A stretch of DNA of 64,000 nt from JAILLW01 sp045640525 (GCA_045640525.1 JAZUFE010000025.1:114944-178943); one strand, 5' to 3'; shown: positions 7,102 through 17,401, counted from the first letter of the stretch. Notes: generated by a model not told the origin, from the sequence alone. Numbers and translations: made by a program.

Positions 7102-9597
7102 TTAAGCCTTTTTCTTAGGAATTTTCACTTTATCAAGATGCCAGATCTCATCAACATATTGCTGAATCGTTCTGTCTGATGAGAATTTGCCCGAACATGC
7201 TATATTCAAAATAGCCATCTTGGCCCAGTTCTTCTCATCCTTGTAAGCTTCCACAATATTTCTTCTGGCCTCATCATATGACTTGAAGTCCTTCAAAATG
7301 AAATATGTATCAGCCTTTGATGTACTCAACGTATTGAGTAATGAATTGTACAATGATCTGAATCTGTCGGGATCATCCGGTGCATACGTACCGTTAATCA
7401 ACTGCATTAATACCCTTCTGATATCGGGATCATTGTTAAATATCTCATTAGGGTCATAGCCGCCGTGCTGCTCGTATCCGATTACTTCATCGGAAGACAG
7501 TCCAAAGATAAATGCATTCTTCTCACCGACTTCTTCAACTATTTCAACATTGGCACCATCCATAGTTCCAAGTGTTATTGCACCGTTAAGCATAAACTTC
7601 ATGTTTGAAGTTCCGGATGCTTCTTTAGATGCTGTAGAAATCTGTTCCGATACATCTGCTGCCGCAACTACCATTTCTGCAAGTGAAACTCTATAGTCTT
7701 CCAGGAATACAACCTTAATCTTACCGTTAATGGATGCATCATTATTAATCACATCCGCAACGGAAGTAATAAGCTTAATTGTCATTTTGGCATTGTAATA
7801 ACCTGCAGCCGCCTTAGCACCAAAAATAAATGTTCTCGGATAGAAATCCATCTTCGGGTTATCCTTAAGCTGATTATAAAGGTGCATTACATGCAGGATG
7901 TTCATAAGCTGACGCTTGTACTCATGCAATCTCTTAACCTGAACATCGAATATTGATCTTGGATCAACTTCAACACCGTTGTGTTCAAGAATATATTTGG
8001 CAAGTCTGACCTTATTCTGATATTTGATATTAAGAAATTCTACCTGTGCCTTTTCATCGGAAGCATATACCTTCAGTTTATTAATCTTAGGCAAATTGGT
8101 AATCCAATCGGTACCCACATGCGAAGAAACCCAATCTGCCAAAAGCGGATTGCCGTGAAGAAGGAATCTTCTTTGTGTAATTCCGTTTGTCTTATTGTTA
8201 AACTTCTCAGGCATCATCTGGTAGAAATCTCTAAGTTCCTGCTTTTTCAAAATCTCCGTGTGCAATGCTGCAACACCGTTAACCGAATAGCTGCAGGCAA
8301 TTGCAAGATATGCCATTCTAACCTGACCGTCGTAGATTATTGCCATATTCTTAATCTTATCCGGCTGATTGGGGTACAATCTTTCGATATCGGCAACAAA
8401 TCTGCGGTTAATTTCTTCAATAATCTGGTAAACACGGGGAAGAAGTCTTGAGAACAACTCAATAGGCCACTTTTCAAGAGCTTCCGCCATAATAGTATGG
8501 TTGGTATATGCGCATGTCTTAGTCATAATTGCCCATGCTTCATCCCATCCAAGATGATAATCATCCATCAAAATTCTCATCAGTTCTGCTGTTGCTACCG
8601 TAGGATGTGTATCATTTAACTGGAACGTAACTTTATCTGCGAAATGATGAATATCATCATGCTTACGCATATATTTATCAACAGCTTCCTGTACTGATGC
8701 AGAGATAAAGAAATACTGCTGTTTAAGGCGAAGCTCTTTTCCTGCATAGTGATTATCATTAGGATACAAAACCTCAACGATATTTCTGGCCAAGTTCTCC
8801 TGTTCAACAGCCTGCTGGTAATCACCCTTATCAAAAGAATCCAGTTGGAAGCATTCAATCGGTTCGGCATCCCAAACTCTCAAGGTATTAACCATATTGT
8901 TTCCGTAACCTACTATAGGCATATCATACGGAACTGCCTTAACAGACTGATAACCTTCCTGATGGAAAACATTATTACCTTTTCCGTCGGGAGTAACTTC
9001 TACCCAACCTCCAAACTTAACAGTCTTGGAATATTCCGGTCTTCTTAATTCAAAAGGATTGCCGTTTTCAAGCCAGTTATCCGGAACTTCAACCTGATAA
9101 CCGTCTCTGATAGCCTGCTTAAACATACCGTAACGGTATCTGATTCCACATCCGTATGCAGGATAACCAAGTGTAGCAAGTGAATCCAAAAAGCATGCTG
9201 CCAATCTTCCCAAACCACCGTTACCTAACGCTGCGTCCGGTTCCTGATCTTCTATTACATTCAAATCAAGACCCAGCTCATCCAAAGCTTCCTTGATTGA
9301 TTCTTGTGCTTTCAAATTGACAATGTTGTTACCCAATGCACGTCCCATAAGGAACTCCATTGACATATAATACACTGTCTTCGGATCCTGCTTATCGAAC
9401 TGCTTTTGAGTTTCCATCCAATTGTCAACTACCGTATCTTTAACCGCATATGCAACTGCTTGGAAAATCTGCTGCGGAGTTGCTTCCTGCAAGTTCTTTC
9501 TGTACAAGGTTTTTACGTTATACAAAACACTGCCTTTAAACGCATCCTTGTCAAACACGAAACCTGTTGTTACTTCCGGTACTTTCTTTGTGGCCAT
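7102..9597 (-). CDS. glgP: Glycogen/maltodextrin phosphorylase (GT35)
   Basis: 831 residues. It releases glucose 1-phosphate from alpha-1,4-glucans using pyridoxal phosphate. Family signatures include YYMSMEFLMGRALGNN, NGGLGRLAACFLDSLA, FQLNDTHP and the PLP-lysine region EASGTSNMKFMLNGA. Length matches bacterial and eukaryotic phosphorylases. A GGGAGGAAAATTAATG ribosome site/start fixes the N-terminus. It follows ileS by 15 bases and precedes the DUF1846 gene without a gap. Whether it prefers glycogen or maltodextrin cannot be judged from sequence. Confidence 0.97.
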   Translation of the reverse strand: MATKKVPEVTTGFVFDKDAFKGSVLYNVKTLYRKNLQEATPQQIFQAVAYAVKDTVVDNWMETQKQFDKQDPKTVYYMSMEFLMGRALGNNIVNLKAQESIKEALDELGLDLNVIEDQEPDAALGNGGLGRLAACFLDSLATLGYPAYGCGIRYRYGMFKQAIRDGYQVEVPDNWLENGNPFELRRPEYSKTVKFGGWVEVTPDGKGNNVFHQEGYQSVKAVPYDMPIVGYGNNMVNTLRVWDAEPIECFQLDSFDKGDYQQAVEQENLARNIVEVLYPNDNHYAGKELRLKQQYFFISASVQEAVDKYMRKHDDIHHFADKVTFQLNDTHPTVATAELMRILMDDYHLGWDEAWAIMTKTCAYTNHTIMAEALEKWPIELFSRLLPRVYQIIEEINRRFVADIERLYPNQPDKIKNMAIIYDGQVRMAYLAIACSYSVNGVAALHTEILKKQELRDFYQMMPEKFNNKTNGITQRRFLLHGNPLLADWVSSHVGTDWITNLPKINKLKVYASDEKAQVEFLNIKYQNKVRLAKYILEHNGVEVDPRSIFDVQVKRLHEYKRQLMNILHVMHLYNQLKDNPKMDFYPRTFIFGAKAAAGYYNAKMTIKLITSVADVINNDASINGKIKVVFLEDYRVSLAEMVVAAADVSEQISTASKEASGTSNMKFMLNGAITLGTMDGANVEIVEEVGEKNAFIFGLSSDEVIGYEQHGGYDPNEIFNNDPDIRRVLMQLINGTYAPDDPDRFRSLYNSLLNTLSTSKADTYFILKDFKSYDEARRNIVEAYKDEKNWAKMAILNIACSGKFSSDRTIQQYVDEIWHLDKVKIPKKKA

Positions 9598-9612
9598 TAA
9601 TTTTCCTCCCTC

Positions 9613-12600
9613 TTAGCTACGCTGAACTGAAATAACTGTCTTTTCACCATTTATGTTCCACTCTTTGGAAATTTCGAAGTCTGTGCCCGAAACAATATCA
9701 TCAGCCAACACTTTGGTTGCAATGGCATCTTTATTATTCTCGACAATCTTGGCAATCTTCTCGTTATTGTTGATACTTACCTTGATTCTGTCCATAACTT
9801 CGAAGTCTGAATCCTTACGCATTGTCTGAATCTTGGAAATAACCTCAAGAACGAAACCTTCCTCGATCAATTCCGGTGTAAGATTTGTATCCAGAACTAC
9901 CGTAACGTTGTTATCTCCTTCGGTTACGAAACCTTCTTTCTGAGCTACATCAATAAGAAGATCTTCCTCTTTCAATTCGATGGCTGTACCATCTACATCG
10001 AATTTGATTGCTCCCTCATTTTTGAGCTCATTCATAGCCTTGTTTCCATCAACACCGGCAAGATATTTTTGAATTCCGCCAAGCTGTTTACCATATTTGG
10101 GGCCTACTGTACGAAGCTGAGGCTTGAATGTATAGCTTGTAAGGTCGGAAACATCATCCTTAAATATTACTTCCTTTACATTCAATTCATCTTCTATGAT
10201 TTCAACGAAGAATTTATCCAATTCTTTACGAGCCTTGACATACATGGAAGCTATCGGCTGACGTGTCTTCATGTTAGATGCATTACGAGCTGCTCTTCCA
10301 AGAACAACAACGCTCAAAACCTCATCCATATTTGCCTCAAGCTCTTTATCTATCCATTCTTCCTTAGCTACCGGATAATCACACAAATGAATACTCTCAG
10401 GAGCACTCTTGTCATTGTTTACAACAAGATTTTGATAGATTTCTTCCGTCATGAACGGAATCATAGGCGCAGCACACTTGGAAATCTCAACCAAAGCGGT
10501 ATACAAAGTCATGTATGCATTTATCTTATCCTGCTCCATTCCTTTTGCCCAGAAACGCTCACGTCCGCGACGTACATACCAGTTAGACATTTCATCAACG
10601 AAATCATCCAACACTCTTCCTGCCTCGGGAATTCTGTAATTACCAAGATGATCATCAACTTCTTTAATTGCAGTATTTAATCTTGAAAGAAGCCATTTAT
10701 CCATTACCGGAAGCTTGTCATATTCAAGAGTATATTTTGAAGCATCAAAATCATCTATATTTGCATAAAGGATAAAGAACGCATATGTATTCCACAAAGT
10801 ACCTAAGAATTTACGCTGTCCTTCCTGAACTGCCTTGCCATGGAAACGATTGGGAAGCCAAGGAGCCGAATTAACGTAGAAATACCAGCGAATAGCATCG
10901 GCACCGTATGTCTTGAGCGCATCAAACGGATCAACCGCATTACCTTTGGACTTACTCATCTTCTGACCGTTCTCATCCTGAACATGTCCCAGAACAATAA
11001 CATTCTCATAAGGAGCCTTATTGAAGAGCATTGTTGATTCAGCCATCAAAGAATGGAACCATCCACGAGTCTGATCAACCGCTTCCGAAATGAAAGCTGC
11101 CGGGAACTGAGATTCAAACAATTCCTTGTTTTCAAACGGATAATGATGCTGTGCAAAAGGCATTGCGCCTGAATCAAACCAGCAGTCAATAACTTCCGGA
11201 ACACGATGCATTGTTTTGCCGCAATCAGGACATTTAAATGTAACCGCATCAATATAAGGACGATGAAGTTCAACCTTGGCATCATCAGGGTTACCGCTTC
11301 TTTCGGCAAGTTCTTCACGACTTCCGATTGAAACAAATTTGCCGCAACCTTCGCATTCCCAAATATTAAGAGGTGTTCCCCAATATCTGTTACGTGAGAT
11401 TGCCCAGTCCTGAATGTTCTCGAGCCAGTTACCGAAACGTCCCTTACCGATTGACTCGGGAATCCAGTTGACGGTGTTATTATTCTTAATCAAATCATCT
11501 CTGACCTGAGTTTCTTTGATATACCATGACTCACGTGCATAATAAATCAAAGGAGTATCGCATCTCCAGCAATGAGGATATTCATGCTCAAATTTGGGAG
11601 CATCAAACAGTTTTCCTTCTTTATCCAAGTCAACCAAAACATCCTTGTCGGCATCCTTAACGAATTTTCCCGCATAAGGTGTTTCTTTGGTCAACTGTCC
11701 TTTACCGTCAACAAACTGAACAAACGGAAGATCATAAGCACGACCCACATTGGCATCGTCTTCACCAAAAGCAGGTGCAATATGAACAATTCCGGTACCG
11801 TCAGACATTGTAACGTAATTATCACATGTTACGAAGAAACCTTTCTTGTTCTGTGCATCGGCAACCTCCTTTGCACATCCGAATAAAGGTTCATATTCCT
11901 TATATTCCAAATCCTTGCCGGCATATGTTTCAAGAATCTCATATGCCTTATCACCTTCTTCTTTGGCAAGACTGCCCAAAACCTTGTCAAGCAAAGCCTC
12001 GGCCATATAATACGTATATCCGTCAGCTGCCTTAACCTTAACATATGTATCCTGAGGATTTACACACAAGGCAACGTTACTTGGTAACGTCCAGGGAGTT
12101 GTTGTCCAAGCAAGAAAATATGCATCCTCGCCCTTAACTTTGAAGCGAACAATAGCTGAACGTTCCTTAACTGTCTTATAACCTTGCGAAACTTCGGCTG
12201 TTGAAAGCGGGGTACCGCAACGAGGACAATACGGAACAATTTTAAATCCCTTGTAAAGAAGTCCTTTATCCCATATTTCTTTCAAAGCCCACCATTCAGA
12301 CTCGATATAATCATCATCATAGGTAACGTAGGGATTATCCATATCAGCCCAGAAACCTACCGTTCCCGAGAAATCTTCCCACATTCCCTTATATTTCCAT
12401 ACGGATTCCTTACATTTGTCTATGAAAGGCTCCATGCCGTATTCTTCAATCTGCTCTTTGCCGTTAAGACCAAGAAGTTTCTCAACCTCAAGTTCTACGG
12501 GAAGTCCGTGAGTATCCCATCCTGCCTTTCTGGGTACAAAGTAACCCTTCATTGTTCTGTAACGCGGAATCATATCCTTGATACAACGCGTCAAAACATG

Positions 12601-12771
12601 GCCTATATGAGGCTTTCCGTTGGCAGTCGGAGGGCCGTCATAGAATGTATATGTAGGACAACCTTCACGTATCTTCATTGACTTGTTGAAAATATCGTTG
12701 TCCTTCCAAAATTGTTCAATATTCTTCTCACGATCTACGAAATTTAGATCAGATGAAACTTTGCGGTACAT
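9613..12771 (-). CDS. ileS: Isoleucyl-tRNA synthetase, long (type 2-like) form
   Basis: 1052 residues, class Ia synthetase charging tRNA-Ile. The HIGH motif appears as GKPHIGH near residue 55 and KMSKS as KMSKSKGNAVDP near 600. CP1 editing-domain sequence lies between (WTTTPWTLPSN). Cys pairs CPRC, CWRC and CEGC/CPDC suggest zinc sites. The length and organisation fit the eukaryote-like branch of bacterial IleRS, which in other bacteria is often poorly sensitive to mupirocin; that property is not shown here. No T-box leader fits in the 73 bases upstream. Confidence 0.97.
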   Translation of the reverse strand: MYRKVSSDLNFVDREKNIEQFWKDNDIFNKSMKIREGCPTYTFYDGPPTANGKPHIGHVLTRCIKDMIPRYRTMKGYFVPRKAGWDTHGLPVELEVEKLLGLNGKEQIEEYGMEPFIDKCKESVWKYKGMWEDFSGTVGFWADMDNPYVTYDDDYIESEWWALKEIWDKGLLYKGFKIVPYCPRCGTPLSTAEVSQGYKTVKERSAIVRFKVKGEDAYFLAWTTTPWTLPSNVALCVNPQDTYVKVKAADGYTYYMAEALLDKVLGSLAKEEGDKAYEILETYAGKDLEYKEYEPLFGCAKEVADAQNKKGFFVTCDNYVTMSDGTGIVHIAPAFGEDDANVGRAYDLPFVQFVDGKGQLTKETPYAGKFVKDADKDVLVDLDKEGKLFDAPKFEHEYPHCWRCDTPLIYYARESWYIKETQVRDDLIKNNNTVNWIPESIGKGRFGNWLENIQDWAISRNRYWGTPLNIWECEGCGKFVSIGSREELAERSGNPDDAKVELHRPYIDAVTFKCPDCGKTMHRVPEVIDCWFDSGAMPFAQHHYPFENKELFESQFPAAFISEAVDQTRGWFHSLMAESTMLFNKAPYENVIVLGHVQDENGQKMSKSKGNAVDPFDALKTYGADAIRWYFYVNSAPWLPNRFHGKAVQEGQRKFLGTLWNTYAFFILYANIDDFDASKYTLEYDKLPVMDKWLLSRLNTAIKEVDDHLGNYRIPEAGRVLDDFVDEMSNWYVRRGRERFWAKGMEQDKINAYMTLYTALVEISKCAAPMIPFMTEEIYQNLVVNNDKSAPESIHLCDYPVAKEEWIDKELEANMDEVLSVVVLGRAARNASNMKTRQPIASMYVKARKELDKFFVEIIEDELNVKEVIFKDDVSDLTSYTFKPQLRTVGPKYGKQLGGIQKYLAGVDGNKAMNELKNEGAIKFDVDGTAIELKEEDLLIDVAQKEGFVTEGDNNVTVVLDTNLTPELIEEGFVLEVISKIQTMRKDSDFEVMDRIKVSINNNEKIAKIVENNKDAIATKVLADDIVSGTDFEISKEWNINGEKTVISVQRS

Positions 12772-12811
12772 AATTGATCAATCCTTTCTAAAAAAATAAA
12801 TAATCCAATAT

Positions 12812-12841
12812 ATATTACACCAAAAGCGCTATCTTGCGCAA
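12812..12841 (-). promoter_or_regulatory. Probable ileS promoter
   Basis: On the minus strand TTGCGC (-35) and TAATAT (-10) are separated by 18 bases, about 40 bases before the ileS ATG. The -35 half overlaps a short GCGC inverted repeat just after the CapA-like stop codon, so ileS may also receive read-through from the envelope operon. Confidence 0.45.
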
Positions 12842-12844
12842 TCT

Positions 12845-13891
12845 TTATAGATGAATAACATGTCCGTCCTTATCTATGGTTATCTTCATTCCTTTGCTGT
12901 ATGTATTCAGATTTTTAATAATCTGTGCAAAATTCGCACCGGTTGCCGGAGTGGGACAATAGTTATTCTTGTCTGTCTGAGAACTGATAAGACAAGGGAT
13001 AACCTGCAAAGTAGCCTCTCCGACCTGCTTATGACCTGCGACCTTAAAGGTTGCCCTTACAATCATGCTCTTCTTGTCTTTGGGATTCATATGTCCGCCG
13101 AAACAGAAATTGCCCAAACTGTATATTATATATTTACCGTTATAATACTCAATTCCCTGCAAAACATGGGGATGGCATCCGACAACGATATCCGCACCCC
13201 AGTCAATACACTTATGTCCGAGCTCCTTTTGATAATCCGAAGGATAACGGTCAAGTTCTATTCCCCAATGGCAGCATGCCAAAACCAAATCACATTTTTG
13301 TGTCTTCAGTGTATTGATTCCCTGAAGCAAATAGGTTTCAACAGCTTTTCCATCATAGACCTCATTAACGGAAACAAACCCTATCTTTACTCCGGATGCG
13401 GTTTGATATATTCCCGTATTGGCATCAAAAGCATAGGGCATATTAACGGATGTCAGTGCCACCAGTGTATCGGCCTGACCCTGTTTGCCGTAATCCATAC
13501 GATGATTGTTTCCCAAGGTTACGGCATCTATTCCCGAATTAATCAATATTGTATTGAATTCCGGTCGTCCCTTAATATTGTATGCTTTCTCAACAATATC
13601 GTTCGACTGCGTCAGGACCCCTTCGAAATTGACCAGGGTCATATCATCGGTGTCAAAATAGGGCTTAACATTTTTGAAAAAGTAGTCCGGACCGTATTTG
13701 TCAAAATACTGATCAAAGCTTCCTCCATAACCGTGAACCGAAAGTTTGCCCAGCGAACAATCACCTGCCAGTGATATTGTTACTGTTTTAATATCATCGG
13801 ATTTGGCTTCAATCGAAGGCATATTTATGCAATTTACAATAAGTACGGCCAAAACAACCGCTAATGCTGCCCTAACAGTTTTCTTCTTCAT
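12845..13891 (-). CDS. CapA/PgsA-like metallophosphatase-fold protein
   Basis: 348 residues with an N-terminal signal or anchor sequence (about 1-28). The rest matches the CapA (poly-gamma-glutamate synthesis) fold: ISLAGDCSLG, LVNFEGVLT, TLGNNHRMDYG, ACCHWGIE and VGCHPHVLQGIEYYNGKYIIYSLGNF. These motifs carry the Asp, Asn, Glu and His residues expected for a two-metal phosphoesterase site. CapA family members are linked to polyglutamate or capsule export and anchoring, but the exact reaction is unknown. It is the last gene of the envelope operon, 18 bases after the lipoprotein gene. No capB or capC is seen in the window. Confidence 0.85.
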   Translation of the reverse strand: MKKKTVRAALAVVLAVLIVNCINMPSIEAKSDDIKTVTISLAGDCSLGKLSVHGYGGSFDQYFDKYGPDYFFKNVKPYFDTDDMTLVNFEGVLTQSNDIVEKAYNIKGRPEFNTILINSGIDAVTLGNNHRMDYGKQGQADTLVALTSVNMPYAFDANTGIYQTASGVKIGFVSVNEVYDGKAVETYLLQGINTLKTQKCDLVLACCHWGIELDRYPSDYQKELGHKCIDWGADIVVGCHPHVLQGIEYYNGKYIIYSLGNFCFGGHMNPKDKKSMIVRATFKVAGHKQVGEATLQVIPCLISSQTDKNNYCPTPATGANFAQIIKNLNTYSKGMKITIDKDGHVIHL

Positions 13892-13909
13892 AACACCCCA
13901 ACAATATTT

Positions 13910-14488
13910 CTATTCATCCAATACAGTTGTCAAATACTTAATTGAAACAATGCTGTCACCGTCAATAATGAAGCACAATTTCATGTTATCTTTATGGTAT
14001 ACGCACATACCGTCCTCTTCTGAATAATCCGAACCGTATGTATTAATCATATCATCCTTGCTTTGACCTATGCAGATACCTTCCTTGGTTGAAACGGTAT
14101 CATCTTTAAGTATTACACCGGAAACATAATCAACATCATCTGTAGGATATGTATCCAATTCGAAACTTGTGTATGTATAAATCTTATCCAATCCTTCAAA
14201 CGCACAGCTCGGAGCTTCATAATAATTGCTCGGCTCGCCCAAAGAAGCTACTATATCCGCTGCTTTCGCATCAATTGTCACATCTGTTCCGTTGAAATTG
14301 AACTGATAACCGGAAGCTTCTGTCGAAACCGTTGTTGTTTCTTCCGCAGTTGAAACATCTGCTGCCTGAGTAGTCACGGTTGTGTTGTTAACATCACCGT
14401 CTATAACTTTCGAATCGCTTCCTCCCTGACATGCGCACAAAGATATACATGCCATAACACCGATAATTCCTGATAATAATTTTTTCAT
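13910..14488 (-). CDS. Putative lipoprotein of unknown function
   Basis: 192 residues. The N-terminus has a lipoprotein signal with lipobox LCAC (Cys near residue 20), then a Thr/Ser/Glu-rich linker and a compact domain of about 120 residues containing ADIVASLGEPSNYYEAPSCAF. This repeats a pattern common in clostridial cell-surface lipoproteins; I do not recognise a named domain. It follows the DltD-like gene by 22 bases with an AGGAG ribosome site, so it is probably co-expressed and exposed on the outer face of the membrane. Confidence 0.75.
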   Translation of the reverse strand: MKKLLSGIIGVMACISLCACQGGSDSKVIDGDVNNTTVTTQAADVSTAEETTTVSTEASGYQFNFNGTDVTIDAKAADIVASLGEPSNYYEAPSCAFEGLDKIYTYTSFELDTYPTDDVDYVSGVILKDDTVSTKEGICIGQSKDDMINTYGSDYSEEDGMCVYHKDNMKLCFIIDGDSIVSIKYLTTVLDE

Positions 14489-14510
14489 ACTGCTCTCCTT
14501 AGTGAATGAT

Positions 14511-15542
14511 TTATTTATTTGATAGTTGCGAAAGCTGATTGTTCAAATCCTCATTAAATCTTGCCATCTTCTCATTCCAGATTTCGGTAAGATTCTGATC
14601 CGAACGCCTGTCTTCCAACCCTATTTCATTTCGTAAGTAATCTCCGAGATATTTGGTAACTTTCATTCCGCCGTAATAATTCAAATGCAATCCGGCATCA
14701 TATGTATCCTTCGACCAATCCATTCCCAGTTCATCCTGCAATTCCAAAAAATTGATATAGGTAAGATTGTTTTCAAAAGCATATTTTTCTATCTGCTCTT
14801 CCCACTCCGGATACCAGTAAGGATATAAAGAAGGCGCTTTGATAAGAATAAGTTCTATTCCTTCGTCCTTACACAATTTGGTAAGCTTATCCAAATATTT
14901 GTATGCGTTTTCACCGAAATTGTAATCACCGAGAATTTCAGGTTCCGGGATGTTCTCTGCCGGTTTGGCATCGACCCTCATATAATATCCGTTGTGAAAT
15001 CTGACATCTGTGTCATTTATGTGTTCTATGTCTTCAGCAGTCAGTTCGCTCCATCTTGAGTGATATCTCAATATCGGAAATACGTAATCAATAAAACTTT
15101 CTTTCTGAGTCATGGATGCATTGATACAATCAATTTTTGATTTGGACCAACGCATACCTTCTATCGACATTCGATTATATGCTTCCTTTTGCGGCTTATC
15201 ATATTTCATTGAAAGAACATTGAAAATGACAACGTCCGGCTTTTCATACCGTAATGCGTCTTCGAGCAAATAGTACGACTGCCATATCAATTGCTGAGCC
15301 GATCCTCTGATGTAAGAGTTGATTCCGTAATCCTGCCAAAGTTCGGCCGGAATGAAATTCTCATATACTTCGCAATCACCTACGAACAATACGTCGTGAT
15401 CCATTTCTTCTTGATAGTATTCGCTTATCAATCTGCCTTCCGTAACGTCGGATACATATTTAGGCATAAAGAGTTTTTGGACAAACACCAAAACAAATAC
15501 TATCAATGCAATTGTAATAACATATTTTAATATCTTTTTCAT
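14511..15542 (-). CDS. DltD-like SGNH-fold membrane-anchored protein with Cys at the nucleophile position
   Basis: 343 residues with an N-terminal membrane anchor (about 5-22). The SGNH block I motif reads VGDCEVYENF, so residue 57 is Cys where DltD and GDSL enzymes have Ser. The C-terminal catalytic pair is present as DAGLH (Asp282, His286) within DAGLHLNYYGG. DltD-type proteins act outside the membrane in passing acyl groups from the MBOAT to a wall polymer, so this is probably the terminal transferase of the adjacent dlt-like pathway. Cys could form a thioester intermediate; alternatively this is a lineage-specific family with a different mechanism. It follows the MBOAT gene by 20 bases. 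Confidence 0.8.
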   Translation of the reverse strand: MKKILKYVITIALIVFVLVFVQKLFMPKYVSDVTEGRLISEYYQEEMDHDVLFVGDCEVYENFIPAELWQDYGINSYIRGSAQQLIWQSYYLLEDALRYEKPDVVIFNVLSMKYDKPQKEAYNRMSIEGMRWSKSKIDCINASMTQKESFIDYVFPILRYHSRWSELTAEDIEHINDTDVRFHNGYYMRVDAKPAENIPEPEILGDYNFGENAYKYLDKLTKLCKDEGIELILIKAPSLYPYWYPEWEEQIEKYAFENNLTYINFLELQDELGMDWSKDTYDAGLHLNYYGGMKVTKYLGDYLRNEIGLEDRRSDQNLTEIWNEKMARFNEDLNNQLSQLSNK

Positions 15543-15562
15543 GATGACCTGTCACACTGTTT

Positions 15563-17155
15563 CTAGAATTGATTATAAATAAACTGTGTTGCATCGTAAC
15601 CGATTCCGTATATTCCGAAAATAAGAATCGCAAGGAACAAAGAAAACCAGATCACGACACGCAACGGGTATGCGATGGCGTGAATTCTTTCTCTGACACT
15701 TCTTTTTCTTTGCAACATGGAAACGGTAAAGAGTATTACCACTCCCAAAATCAGAACTGCGAAATCCTGCATTTTTAATCCCAACGTAAGCAACGAACCG
15801 TCAAACAAAACCTTCCAATTGCCCTCGGTAAACATCGTTCCGAACATTCTGAATGTAAGCGGAACATCCCGATAACAGTCAAATGTTCTAAGGCAGCTCA
15901 TCAGCAACAGAGTGCGTATTACCTCAAAGCCCTGATATGCACGCTTTTCTTTCAAATTGAACCGGGCATGAAATTTTCTGTAGAGAGGTTCAAATTCCTG
16001 CGATATCATAATCACAACAAAGTTACCAAGACCCCATACAATGAAATTCCAACTTGCACCGTGCCAAATACCCGTAGTAAACCAAACCACGAAGCTCGAC
16101 AAATATATCGGTACTCGTTTTCCTACAATTTCGCCAAGATGCTTTCTGGACCACTTGGAGATTTTAAGCATCGGACCGCACACGGTTATCGGATAGAAAA
16201 TGTAATCCGTAAACCATGAGCCCATTGTAATATGCCATCTGTTCCAATATTCTTTGATATTCTTTGAAAAGAAAGGTCTTTGGAAGTTTTCGGCAACTTC
16301 TATTCCGAGGCATTGAGCCACACCTATTGTGATATCAATTCCGCCGGTAAAGTCACAGTACAATTCAAGTGCATAGAACATCATTCCCACAAACACATAA
16401 GCACCCTTAAAAGCTTCCGTATCATTGATAAGTGCATTAACGGCTATAAGTATTCTGTCGGCTATGACAAGCTTCTTGAAAAAGCCCCACATGATTCTTT
16501 CAATACCGAACGTGAATTGTTTGGCATCGAATCTGTGCTCGGCATAAAGGGTTTTCGACAAATCTGCGTATCTGCTTATCGGACCTTGGACAAGTTGCGG
16601 AAAAAACGAAACAAACAATGCAAATTTGAAAAAGTTCCGTTGGGCACTTACGGTACCTCTGTACACATCAATCAAATAACCGATTGCCTGAAATGTGTAA
16701 AAAGATATACCCATCGGAACTATGATATTAAGAAAACTCAATTGGGTACTGCTGCCAAATACACTCAATACCCCATTGATATTCGATATGGTAAAGTTCG
16801 TATACTTGATAACGGCCAAAATGCCTATACCGAGAATAAGTCCCAAAAGCATCCAGTGAAATCTTGATTTCTTTTCTTTGGCCTTATAAGCTTTCTTTTC
16901 TTCCTTTGAGAAATCTTCTTTATGCAAAGACAGATAGTCATCGCAGGCCAACTTTTTCTTTTCGATTTTTAGGGCCGTCAAATAAACCACCAGTGTTGTT
17001 GCCAGAATATAAGCAACATAAACCGGTTTGGCAATAAAATAAAAAACATAGCTTCCAACAAGCAATAAGCCCCATTGGAAGCGTTTGGGAATAAGGTAAT
17101 AAAGAATAAACAGGATTAACAAAAACCCTATAAATTCATAAGAGGTAAAAAGCAT
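15563..17155 (-). CDS. MBOAT family O-acyltransferase (DltB/AlgI-like)
   Basis: 530 residues and strongly hydrophobic, with about ten or more predicted membrane segments. The MBOAT signature includes NIKEYWNRWHITMGSWFTDY and the conserved His in GIWHGASWNFIVWG. Such proteins move acyl groups across the membrane from a cytosolic thioester donor. Length and sequence look closer to the AlgI/PatA branch than to classical DltB. It starts two bases after the carrier-protein stop codon, so donor and transporter are tightly coupled. The acyl group is unknown but is predicted to be the amino acid activated by the upstream adenylating enzyme. Confidence 0.9.
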   Translation of the reverse strand: MLFTSYEFIGFLLILFILYYLIPKRFQWGLLLVGSYVFYFIAKPVYVAYILATTLVVYLTALKIEKKKLACDDYLSLHKEDFSKEEKKAYKAKEKKSRFHWMLLGLILGIGILAVIKYTNFTISNINGVLSVFGSSTQLSFLNIIVPMGISFYTFQAIGYLIDVYRGTVSAQRNFFKFALFVSFFPQLVQGPISRYADLSKTLYAEHRFDAKQFTFGIERIMWGFFKKLVIADRILIAVNALINDTEAFKGAYVFVGMMFYALELYCDFTGGIDITIGVAQCLGIEVAENFQRPFFSKNIKEYWNRWHITMGSWFTDYIFYPITVCGPMLKISKWSRKHLGEIVGKRVPIYLSSFVVWFTTGIWHGASWNFIVWGLGNFVVIMISQEFEPLYRKFHARFNLKEKRAYQGFEVIRTLLLMSCLRTFDCYRDVPLTFRMFGTMFTEGNWKVLFDGSLLTLGLKMQDFAVLILGVVILFTVSMLQRKRSVRERIHAIAYPLRVVIWFSLFLAILIFGIYGIGYDATQFIYNQF

Positions 17156-17157
17156 TC

Positions 17158-17385
17158 CTATTCATCCTCAAGTTTCTTGATAAGATCATACAATGTTTCG
17201 GCAGAGTTAAAATACTCCGGCTTAATATATTCTGCGGAAATGGCAACATCAAAGACTTCGTTGACTTCCGAAATAATCGTAACGATATCAAACGAGTCAA
17301 GTATCTTGTCATCCACCAGTGTTGTACAGGAATCATAATCTATCTCCGGATGAAGATCCTGCAAAATTTCAAGTAATTCGTCCAT
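17158..17385 (-). CDS. Acyl/aminoacyl carrier protein (DltC-like)
   Basis: 75 residues from the ATG at 17385, chosen because AAAGGAG lies 7 bases upstream; a longer frame upstream has no such site. It is small, acidic and helical, with the phosphopantetheine attachment Ser31 in KILDSFDIV. It should carry the activated amino acid as a thioester between the adenylating enzyme (ending 16 bases upstream) and the MBOAT (starting two bases downstream). Canonical DltC has a similar DS motif, so the gene could be called dltC, but I leave the symbol blank because the substrate may not be D-alanine. Confidence 0.87.
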   Translation of the reverse strand: MDELLEILQDLHPEIDYDSCTTLVDDKILDSFDIVTIISEVNEVFDVAISAEYIKPEYFNSAETLYDLIKKLEDE

Positions 17386-17401
17386 TTTAGTTCTCCTTTG
17401 C

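Noticed and set aside
12772..12844. T-box leader before ileS
   Set aside because: Only 73 bases separate ileS from the preceding gene, too short for a T-box, and no AGGGTGG-type motif is present.
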